DNA of 8,541 nt from assembly GCA_031258375.1 (NCBI GenBank), contig JAIRMX010000158.1, positions 1 to 8,541 on the forward strand, in the 5' to 3' direction. This DNA comes from Elusimicrobiota bacterium (GTDB lineage: Bacteria > Elusimicrobiota > Elusimicrobia > Elusimicrobiales > Elusimicrobiaceae). Below are positions 1-5,099 of this stretch, piece by piece. Position 1 is the stretch's first letter. Every line of letters begins with the position of its first letter. Under the pieces are notes generated by a model. It made no database searches. It was not told the origin of the DNA and was given only the letters and a program-made list of their open reading frames with translations. Position numbers and translations under genes: made by a program.

Positions 1-830
1 CGAGAAAACCGTTTCGCGAAATTCAGGAGAAATTGGAAGAAAAAGGCTTATTCGGCTGGACTTTGGCAAATTTCCCCACGGATGGCATGGCCAAACAGGC
101 GGGCATAAATTTGAAGACTTATGAAGAGCAAATAAACAAAGCCTGTTTTTTAAATGAGAAAGACCCGGTAAAAAAATTCGGCGAAGTTTTAATGCAAATA
201 CGCGAAGTCTGCAAGCGTTTGAGCGCGCTGCCGATATCTACGCTGAGAACGCGCTCAAAAGATATGGATTTTGAAATTCTACTCGGCGAAAAGCGGAAAT
301 TTATAGGCGGCAGCGGATGCAACGTGCCGTCTTTTGAAATTTTTACTTCGCCGGACTGGCGACAAACAAAAGGCGTTTATTACGGCGATTTGCCGTCCTT
401 TAGAAACGGCAATATTATCGAAGGAATAAAACTTGAGTTTAAAGACGGGCGCGTAATATCCGCCAAAGCCAAGCGGGGAGAAAACTTCCTTAAAAAAATG
501 CTCGCAATGGACGGCGGCGCGGCGCAAATAGGAGAGTTTTCTCTTACGGATATTCGCTTTTCAAAAATAGATCGTTTTATGGCGGACACGCTTTACGATG
601 AAAACTTCGGCGGCGCGTACGGCAATTGCCACATTGCGCTAGGCAGCAGCTACAGCGATACCTACGACGGGGATTTGACTAAATTTGCCGATAATATGAA
701 AAAGAAACTGGGCTTTAATAGCTCGGCCTTGCATTGGGATTTAATAAATACTCAAGATAAACTCGTTACCGCCAAACTCAAAGGCGGCAAACATTTGACA
801 ATATATGAAAAAGGCAAATTTGCGATATAA
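1..830 (+). CDS. M29-family metallo-aminopeptidase, 3' part only (5' end outside window)
   Basis: The frame is open from base 3 to the TAA at 828-830, giving 275 visible residues; M29 enzymes are usually about 370-410 residues, so roughly the first quarter to third lies upstream of the window. The TTG at 33 is only an internal codon, since the frame continues upstream without a stop and no clear ribosome site precedes it. Numbering from the codon at 3, all five expected dinuclear metal ligands are visible: Glu112 in NVPSFEIFTSP, Glu178 in IGEFSL, His210 in CHIALG, and His244 and Asp246 in ALHWDL. The family (AmpS, AmpT, PepS) removes N-terminal residues from peptides in the cytoplasm using two metal ions; substrate preference cannot be read here. 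No terminator follows the stop. A decayed second copy of its 3' end lies at about 2205-2333. Family assignment is firm; the exact enzyme name is not. Confidence 0.85.
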   Translation, partial: RKPFREIQEKLEEKGLFGWTLANFPTDGMAKQAGINLKTYEEQINKACFLNEKDPVKKFGEVLMQIREVCKRLSALPISTLRTRSKDMDFEILLGEKRKFIGGSGCNVPSFEIFTSPDWRQTKGVYYGDLPSFRNGNIIEGIKLEFKDGRVISAKAKRGENFLKKMLAMDGGAAQIGEFSLTDIRFSKIDRFMADTLYDENFGGAYGNCHIALGSSYSDTYDGDLTKFADNMKKKLGFNSSALHWDLINTQDKLVTAKLKGGKHLTIYEKGKFAI

Positions 831-903
831 AAAGTGTTAGAGTTCAATAGAAATGAGAAAGATTGATAAAATCATTAGGGCTAAAAGGAGACCTTTATTA
901 TCA

Positions 904-1196
904 ATTAGATTTCCATGCGGCCTAATCTTAATTATAGTATTTTTGCCACTTATCTATTTCAATGTTTAAAATATTTTTATCATTAGGCAATTCATATATT
1001 TAAGCAGATAAAACTCGTCCTGCCAAGTCTGATTTACTCTTTCAACTCCTCCGTTAAGCTTTGGACTTCTTGGCGGCAATATAAACAGCTTTATGTTCTT
1101 CTCTTTAACAAGCCTGTTCAAAATATAATCTGAACTCTCTTCCTCCGTTTGTTTGTATCTCTCTTTTATTTTCTCATTTCTCCCTGAAATTCTCAT
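904..1196 (-). pseudogene. Relic of a DDE (rve-type) transposase C-terminal half
   Basis: On the minus strand the segment LFILPPRSPKLNGGVERVNQ followed by TWQDEFY is the typical end of the integrase core of IS481/IS3-type transposases (pattern PPxSPKLNGxVERxNxTxxEEFY). The frame ends at about 966, but homology continues in a second frame (YELPNDKNILNIEIDKWQ then KYYN, down to about 934) and in a third frame (IRPHGNL, about 905-930). There are therefore at least two frameshifts. Upstream, the expected DNGxEF acidic motif is not intact (QTEEESS in one frame, EFQGE in another), and the DNA-binding N-terminal half is missing. The ATG at 1194-1196 is not a real start. No terminal inverted repeats could be identified. 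The exact family (IS481 or IS3 group) is uncertain; that it is a dead transposase fragment is fairly sure. Confidence 0.7.
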
Positions 1197-1221
1197 ATGT
1201 ATCTGAACTTGAACATTTTTA

Positions 1222-1250
1222 TTGTAATAAAATTATTTTTTTGCTATTCT
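1222..1250 (+). promoter_or_regulatory. Candidate promoter of the pilin gene (extended -10)
   Basis: TTGTAA at 1222-1227 and TATTCT at 1245-1250 are 17 bp apart, and TGC directly precedes the -10 hexamer, making an extended -10 element. It lies about 98 bp upstream of the pilin start in very AT-rich DNA, where chance matches are common. The same TGC-plus-hexamer arrangement occurs before nrdD. Confidence 0.4.
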
Positions 1251-1347
1251 ATATTTAATAAAGAAACAGAAAAATAAATTTGTGAAAAACTTTTTAATTA
1301 ATCTTTTGTTTTAACTTTTTGATAAAAAGTAAAAGGAGTCAAAAAAT

Positions 1348-1977
1348 ATGAAAATATTTAATCAAACCAACAGCAGTAAAAATATATTAAATAAAACGGT
1401 TGATACTTTAGATAATTCTGCCATAAATAAACCCCAAATATATCCCCCCCCCCCCCCCCCGCATTATCCTCTAAGAATTACGGGCTTTACTCTTATTGAA
1501 CTTCTCGTTGTTGTCATTATAATCGGCATTCTTGCCGCTATTGCATTGCCGCAGTATCAAAAGGCCGTTTATAAATCCAAAATTAGCGGGCTGCTTGTAG
1601 ATATAAAAGCTGTTGCTGACGCACAGAAAATATATTTTTTGGAAAAAGGGGAATATGCTCTTTCTTTTTCTGACCTTATTATCGAATTTCCTTCGTACAA
1701 CGCATTCGAGGCTTCGCGTATGAGAGGAAAAGATTTTGACATAGGTTTGCAAAAGCTTGAAAATGGGGATATTTATCTGTCAAGCGGAGGATACAACAAC
1801 GGTTGCCGCACGGAATTTTGGGGAAATAGTTGCTTTATTCTTTATTACAATTTTGCAAAAGACGACCTTTTTTGCGTAAACGGTCTCACAACGCCGCTGA
1901 CAAAAAGCTGTAATTATATTGGCTTTACACGAACTGACGGCGGAAACTGCCGCTGGAACCCTTGCTACAGAATGTAA
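1348..1977 (+). CDS. Type IV pilin / pseudopilin-like prepilin with a long poly-proline leader
   Basis: This is a 209-residue prepilin. The prepilin peptidase site is Gly46-Phe47 (GFTLIELLVVVIIIGILAA), with Glu51 at position +5 of the mature protein, followed by the long hydrophobic helix and ALPQYQKAVYKSK, as in major pilins. The mature part would be 163 residues with six cysteines (153, 162, 176, 188, 201, 206), probably forming disulfides in the globular head. The start ATG has a good Shine-Dalgarno (AAAAGGAG, 1331-1338, 9 nt spacing). The 46-residue leader is much longer than the usual 5-25 residues and contains six consecutive prolines (33-38) encoded by 17 C plus a G. No start codon lies between that tract and the cleavage site, so expression depends on tract length. 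The gene is single, with no other pilus assembly genes nearby, and ends at a terminator. Type IV pilin-like is certain; whether it builds pili, a secretion pseudopilus or a DNA-uptake fibre is not visible. Confidence 0.88.
   Translation: MKIFNQTNSSKNILNKTVDTLDNSAINKPQIYPPPPPPHYPLRITGFTLIELLVVVIIIGILAAIALPQYQKAVYKSKISGLLVDIKAVADAQKIYFLEKGEYALSFSDLIIEFPSYNAFEASRMRGKDFDIGLQKLENGDIYLSSGGYNNGCRTEFWGNSCFILYYNFAKDDLFCVNGLTTPLTKSCNYIGFTRTDGGNCRWNPCYRM
1444..1460 (+). repeat. 17-base poly-C tract in the pilin leader (candidate phase-variation switch)
   Basis: Seventeen C residues lie inside the pilin coding frame and, with the following G, encode Pro33-Pro38. The tract is in frame at 17. With 16 C the frame reads Arg-Ile-Ile-Leu then TAA; with 18 C it hits TGA thirteen codons after the tract. 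Either single-base slip abolishes the mature pilin. Homopolymers this long slip readily during replication, and also cause sequencing errors, so the length given here may be one state or one consensus. Confidence 0.85.
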
Positions 1978-2046
1978 CATATTTTTTATGTGCGTGCCGC
2001 TTTTTTAAAATAAGCATATGGTTCAATTTCCTTATTTTTGCAACAC

Positions 2047-2077
2047 AAAAAAGGCTCCTATTTCTAGGAGCTTTTTT
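2047..2077. terminator. Bidirectional rho-independent terminator after the pilin gene
   Basis: The stem GCTCCTA (2054-2060) pairs with TAGGAGC (2065-2071) around a TTTC loop. It is flanked by six A (2047-2052) and six T (2072-2077), so U-runs follow the hairpin on both strands. It would end the pilin transcript on + and serve a minus-strand transcript arriving from the tRNA-like sequence that abuts it at 2081. Confidence 0.85.
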
Positions 2078-2080
2078 AAA

Positions 2081-2156
2081 TGGAGCGGGCAAAGGGAAGC
2101 GAACCCTCGTCCAACATTAATAAGGTTATTACACTCCATTACAAGCAAAAGCAAGC
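2081..2156 (-). pseudogene. Decayed tRNA-like sequence (3' part recognisable)
   Basis: Read on the minus strand, the segment ends in a T-arm and acceptor shape: GAGGG-TTCGCTT-CCCTT (5-bp stem with one G-U pair, 7-nt loop starting TTC), then TGCCCGC, a T discriminator and an encoded CCA. Counting back gives exactly 76 nt, with a D-arm-like stretch. However, the 5' acceptor strand GCTTGCT pairs with TGCCCGC at only four of seven positions, the anticodon stem does not pair, position 33 is not T, and the T-loop lacks the conserved A58. A functional tRNA is therefore unlikely. A terminator sits directly after its 3' end, as expected for a tRNA gene. It could instead be a tRNA 3' fragment left by an integration event. 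The T-arm resemblance is clear; the rest is inference. Confidence 0.4.
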
Positions 2157-2204
2157 AGCATCGGCACAGCTTAAATATTCGCCAGCATAGGACAAAACGC
2201 TTAA

Positions 2205-2333
2205 CGAAAATTTTAAAGGTTATATCGCCTTACGCGCGGCGCAAATAGGCCAGTTTTATCTTATGGATATTCGCTTTTCAAAAATGGATGTTTTATGGCA
2301 GATATGAAAAAGGCAAATTTGCGATATAAAAAG
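2205..2333 (+). pseudogene. Truncated, internally deleted second copy of the M29 aminopeptidase 3' end
   Basis: In one frame the sequence reads ENFKGYIALRAAQIGQFYLM then DIRFSKMD, matching ENFLKKMLAMDGGAAQIGEF then SLTDIRFSKID of the aminopeptidase at the window start. Bases 2235-2300 align with 518-593, with scattered substitutions and one deleted base near 2290. The relic then jumps to a stretch identical over 32 bases to 803-834, which covers the last codons, the stop and the first bases after it. About 210 bp of the gene, including the His/Asp ligand region, is lost. It cannot make an active enzyme. It lies directly upstream of the SPFH gene and marks the right-hand edge of the remodelled region. 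Confidence 0.8.
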
Positions 2334-2357
2334 CCAATGAAAGGTTATATATTTTTG

Positions 2358-2389
2358 TATAATGTAAATGTATTTATTTAATGTATAAT
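2358..2389 (+). promoter_or_regulatory. Candidate -10 elements upstream of the SPFH gene
   Basis: Two perfect TATAAT hexamers occur, at 2358-2363 and 2384-2389, the second 30 bp before the ATG at 2420. Neither has a convincing -35 box at 16-18 bp. The region is very AT-rich, so only the general position of a promoter is supported. Confidence 0.3.
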
Positions 2390-2419
2390 TAAATATAAAA
2401 AGTATATAGGAGATAAAAA

Positions 2420-3229
2420 ATGCAAAGTAATCCGTTTGATAGAAATTTGTCTAAAATAATATTACCGATTATAACGATTTTAATTGTTATAGTTTTGCTT
2501 TCGGGTTCTTTCTTTACCGTATCTGCGGGGACTTCCGCCATAAAATTACGTTTTGGCAAAGTAGTGGCTTCTTACGAGGAAGGCTTCCACTTTAAAATCC
2601 CGTTTGTGGATAAAATAGAAAAATTTTCCATTCGAATTAAAAAAAATGTTATCGCTACCGAAGCGTTTTCAAGGGATTTGCAAACCGTAAAAGTAGGCAT
2701 TGCGGTAAATCATAGGATACAAGCCAATACCGTTATAGCCATATATAGAAATCTCGGCGCAGATTACGTAGCAACAGTTTTAACGCCTATGGTAGAAGAG
2801 TGGATTAAAGCCGTCGTTGCCAGATATTCGGCGGAAAGTCTTATTGCAAACCGCATTGTCGTGGCAAAAGAATTGGACGATATCATTAAAGAAAAAATGT
2901 CCGAAAAGCAAGTCATAGTTTCCGATATCGCTATAGTTGATTTTGATTTCTCGCCGCAATTTTTAAAAGCTGTTGAAGAAAAACAAATTGCGGAGCAGGA
3001 AGCAAAACGCGCTACTAACCTTGTCGAAAAGGTTAAAAAAGAGGCCGAGCAGCAGATTTTAAAAGCCGAAGCCGAGGCCAAAGCGTTAAGATTGCAGAGA
3101 GAAGTCGTCTCCGATCAGCTTATTAAACTCCGCCAAACGGAAAATCAGCAAAAAGCCATAGAGAAATGGGACGGGAAAATGCCGCAGTATCTTGCCGGAG
3201 GAGATCTGCCTTTTGTGATGGTAAAATAA
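2420..3229 (+). CDS. SPFH / prohibitin-like membrane protein
   Basis: This is a 269-residue protein with one N-terminal transmembrane segment (about residues 13-35). An SPFH/prohibitin domain follows (about 36-185), recognisable from SAGTSAIKLRFGKV, EEGFHFKIPFVDKI and a late VSDIAIVDFDFSPQFLKAVE segment. An Ala/Glu/Lys-rich coiled coil (about 183-248) leads to a short tail ending LPFVMVK. Length and order match prohibitin-type members. Such proteins form large ring or cage assemblies on the membrane that organise microdomains or modulate membrane proteases such as FtsH; which of these applies here is unknown. The start is supported by AGGAG at 2408-2412, 7 nt from the ATG. The next gene begins 18 bp downstream with its own ribosome site, suggesting co-transcription. 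There is no HflK/HflC pair and no NfeD protein beside it. Confidence 0.85.
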   Translation: MQSNPFDRNLSKIILPIITILIVIVLLSGSFFTVSAGTSAIKLRFGKVVASYEEGFHFKIPFVDKIEKFSIRIKKNVIATEAFSRDLQTVKVGIAVNHRIQANTVIAIYRNLGADYVATVLTPMVEEWIKAVVARYSAESLIANRIVVAKELDDIIKEKMSEKQVIVSDIAIVDFDFSPQFLKAVEEKQIAEQEAKRATNLVEKVKKEAEQQILKAEAEAKALRLQREVVSDQLIKLRQTENQQKAIEKWDGKMPQYLAGGDLPFVMVK

Positions 3230-3247
3230 TTTCCAAAGGAGCCGATT

Positions 3248-4099
3248 ATGTGCGCAGAAATTTTGAAGACAAAAAAAGTGTTTTTAGTTATATTTTTTTG
3301 CTCGTACGCAATAGTTGCTTGCCAATTGAAAAGCGAGGAAAAAACTACGACGTTAGACTGCGGTTTCGCTTATTGCGGCGTAATTCCAAAAGAAAAGAAT
3401 TCCGATGCGGATACCGAAAGGTTAATGCCTTTTGTTCTTGGCGAAACCAAAAAGGATTGCGAGGAAGGCTTAAAGCAAATGTTATCTAACTTATCTAACG
3501 CCGATTATTATACGAAACAAAAATTATCTAAACTCATATATTGCGCGAAGAATATAAGCGGAGGCGAAACATTTCAAGAAACCTTTCAAGAAGCCTTTCA
3601 AGAAGCCTATTCTGCTGCGGTTGAAAGAGATAAAGAAAAAGAAAATGAAATTAGTAAACAACATACGCAAACGCTTATCAATGCTCAAGAGCGAACTGCC
3701 GCCAGCGCCGACGCCGCTTCTGGAAATAATTTATTGTCCGATTATTCAAACGCCGTTAAAAAAGCTAAAGAGGCAAAAGATTTATTAGAATCCAGACAGG
3801 GTAGAGATTCGCTTGTTGAACAAGGCGCAGACCCTAACAAACTATTACAAAACGCCGATAAAAATAATGAAAAGCAAAAGCAGTCGTCGCAAGCCAACGC
3901 CGCGCCGGCTAAAACTAAAACGCAGCCGTCGTATCCCGGCGTAACGATATTGCCAAAAAAGAAAGAAGATTATATTTCCGCAAATCAAAACGGCATGACT
4001 ATTACCTCTTGCGTAAAAAGCGGTAAAACATGCTGCTACGGCGCCGGATGCGAACGGCAAGGCCTCAAAATAGCCGCGCCGTCAAAATGCTGCGATTAA
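3248..4099 (+). CDS. Putative cysteine-rich lipoprotein, function unknown
   Basis: This is a 283-residue protein I do not recognise. The N-terminus is basic then hydrophobic (KTKKVFLVIFFCSYAIVAC), with a lipobox-like IVAC at 22-25, so Cys25 may be lipidated after signal peptidase II cleavage. Cysteines 38, 43, 71 and 99 follow. The middle (about 105-225) is low-complexity, charged and Gln/Ala/Lys-rich, and includes the repeat FQET-FQEA-FQEA. The C-terminus is a compact cysteine-rich module (Cys255, 262, 263, 268, 281, 282; SCVKSGKTCCYGAGC and SKCCD), probably disulfide-bonded or metal-binding. A strong ribosome site (AAAGGAG, 3235-3241) lies 6 nt before the ATG. The 18-bp gap to the SPFH gene points to an operon and perhaps a shared envelope role. 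Real gene: very likely. Lipoprotein: probable. Confidence 0.75.
   Translation: MCAEILKTKKVFLVIFFCSYAIVACQLKSEEKTTTLDCGFAYCGVIPKEKNSDADTERLMPFVLGETKKDCEEGLKQMLSNLSNADYYTKQKLSKLIYCAKNISGGETFQETFQEAFQEAYSAAVERDKEKENEISKQHTQTLINAQERTAASADAASGNNLLSDYSNAVKKAKEAKDLLESRQGRDSLVEQGADPNKLLQNADKNNEKQKQSSQANAAPAKTKTQPSYPGVTILPKKKEDYISANQNGMTITSCVKSGKTCCYGAGCERQGLKIAAPSKCCD
3572..3607 (+). repeat. Three tandem 12-bp repeats (TTTCAAGAAGCC) inside the lipoprotein gene
   Basis: Copies lie at 3572-3583 (one mismatch), 3584-3595 and 3596-3607. Each encodes Phe-Gln-Glu-Ala/Thr. The unit is a multiple of three, so copy-number change would alter protein length without breaking the frame. Confidence 0.85.
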
Positions 4100-4128
4100 T
4101 ATTTTAAAATAAAAAAGGAGAGTAAATT

Positions 4129-4881
4129 ATGAGATTACTGCTGATAAGCAACTCGACTAATTATAAGGAGCCGTATTTACAATGGAGCGCGCCCTTAATT
4201 GACGAGTTTCTTAAAAAAGAAAAAAAGGATATCCTTTTTATTCCTTACGCCGGCATAAAAATAGGCGGTAAAGATTTACCCGCAAGTTACGACGTATACG
4301 AAGAAAGAGTTCAAAACGCTCTTTCTCCGTTCGGACTGAACGTAAAATCCATACACCGCGAAAAATGCGCGGTTGAAGCCGTAAATAAAGCCGACGTAAT
4401 TATGGTAGGCGGCGGCAATACGTTTCATCTGGTATCCGAAATCCATAGAAATAAATTGATTGAACCGGTGCGGCGAAAAGTAATGGAAGGCGCGCCGTAT
4501 ATAGGCTGGAGCGCGGGTTCAAACGTCGCTTGCCCCACGCTGCGCACGACTAACGATATGCCTATTGTTATGCCGGAAAGTTTTAAATGCTTTGACTTAA
4601 TCCCTTTTCAAATTAATCCGCATTACATTGACCCGTATCCGCAGGAAATAAACGACGCCTTGCGGCACGGCGGCGAGAGCAGACAGGATAGAATCGACGA
4701 GTTTTTGGCCGTCAATCGGGAAATTACGGTCGCGGGTTTGCGCGAATCCAGCGCGCTTTGGATTGAAGACGGCGCTGTTACGCTTAAAGGCACGCGCAAT
4801 ATGAGAGTAATGAGATACGGCGCTGCGGAAATTGAACTTGAACCCGGCAGTATTTTTGATTTTTCGTTTAATAAAAAATAA
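4129..4881 (+). CDS. pepE: Peptidase E (alpha-aspartyl dipeptidase, family S51)
   Basis: This is a 250-residue cytoplasmic serine peptidase that cleaves dipeptides with N-terminal aspartate (Asp-Xaa) in peptide and amino-acid recycling. The nucleophile is Ser128 in GWSAGSNVACPT. The other triad members expected from the Salmonella enzyme are Asp143 in TTNDMPIV and His165 in INPHYID. The upstream VGGGNTFHL stretch is typical of the class I glutamine amidotransferase-like fold of this family. Length agrees with PepE (about 230-250). AGGAG at 4116-4120 is 8 nt from the ATG. It starts 29 bp after the lipoprotein gene with no terminator between, so it may share that transcript, and it is followed by a strong terminator. 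The partial M29 aminopeptidase at the window start is a second peptide-degrading enzyme nearby, but not clearly co-regulated. Confidence 0.92.
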   Translation: MRLLLISNSTNYKEPYLQWSAPLIDEFLKKEKKDILFIPYAGIKIGGKDLPASYDVYEERVQNALSPFGLNVKSIHREKCAVEAVNKADVIMVGGGNTFHLVSEIHRNKLIEPVRRKVMEGAPYIGWSAGSNVACPTLRTTNDMPIVMPESFKCFDLIPFQINPHYIDPYPQEINDALRHGGESRQDRIDEFLAVNREITVAGLRESSALWIEDGAVTLKGTRNMRVMRYGAAEIELEPGSIFDFSFNKK

Positions 4882-4904
4882 GGCCAAAAGTTATATTTTA
4901 TATC

Positions 4905-4944
4905 GCTATCCACAGTTTATAAACTGTGGATAGCTTTTTATTTT
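4905..4944 (+). terminator. Rho-independent terminator after pepE (perfect 30-bp palindrome)
   Basis: GCTATCCACAGTTTA (4905-4919) is followed directly by its exact reverse complement (4920-4934) and then TTTTTATTTT. This makes a 13-15 bp stem with a T-rich tail, placed 24 bp after the pepE stop. It separates the SPFH-pepE group from the nrd group. Confidence 0.85.
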
Positions 4945-4970
4945 ACGACGTAAATCGCGCTTGTGGACAA
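4906..4970. promoter_or_regulatory. Three DnaA-box-like sites upstream of nrdD
   Basis: CTATCCACA (4906-4914), its reverse complement TGTGGATAG (4925-4933) and TGTGGACAA (4962-4970, reverse TTGTCCACA) each match the box TTATCCACA at 8 of 9 bases. The first two are the arms of the terminator palindrome, which may explain them. Binding is unproven. Confidence 0.3.
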
Positions 4971-4999
4971 CTTTCGTTTTTAATTTCTCAGTCGTAATT

Positions 5000-5027
5000 T
5001 TGTTTTTTAAAAATATTGTGCTACAAT
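5000..5027 (+). promoter_or_regulatory. Candidate sigma-70-type promoter of nrdD (extended -10)
   Basis: TGC at 5019-5021 directly precedes TACAAT (5022-5027), an extended -10, with a weak TTGTTT -35 at 5000-5005 (16 bp apart). Transcription from here would give a leader of roughly 65 nt before the nrdD ATG. Confidence 0.45.
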
Positions 5028-5052
5028 TTATTAGTCAGCGATATTGCTATTT

Positions 5053-5074
5053 TCGCGGCCTAATAGCCCCGCGA
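5053..5074 (+). promoter_or_regulatory. GC-rich hairpin in the nrdD leader
   Basis: TCGCGG (5053-5058) pairs with CCGCGA (5069-5074) around a 10-nt loop, in otherwise AT-rich DNA and 25 nt before the nrdD start. No U-run follows, so it is not a terminator. It could influence mRNA stability or ribosome access. No known riboswitch class was recognised. Confidence 0.35.
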
Positions 5075-5099
5075 CAACTATAAAAAGGAATTAATTATT

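Noticed and set aside
33..35. TTG as the start codon of the first gene
   Set aside because: The frame is open to the window edge, upstream residues continue the protein, and the family needs about 100 more N-terminal residues.
2018..2248. Open frame of 76 codons on the + strand
   Set aside because: It runs through the terminator hairpin, the tRNA-like relic and part of the aminopeptidase relic in a different frame, and the protein has no recognisable features.
3166..3489. Open frame of 107 codons on the + strand
   Set aside because: It overlaps the SPFH gene end and the lipoprotein gene start in another frame; both of those have better ribosome sites and protein features.
4905..5035. Possible replication origin (DnaA-like boxes beside AT-rich DNA)
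   Set aside because: Only three imperfect boxes, two of them inside a terminator, and no dnaA, dnaN or similar origin neighbours.
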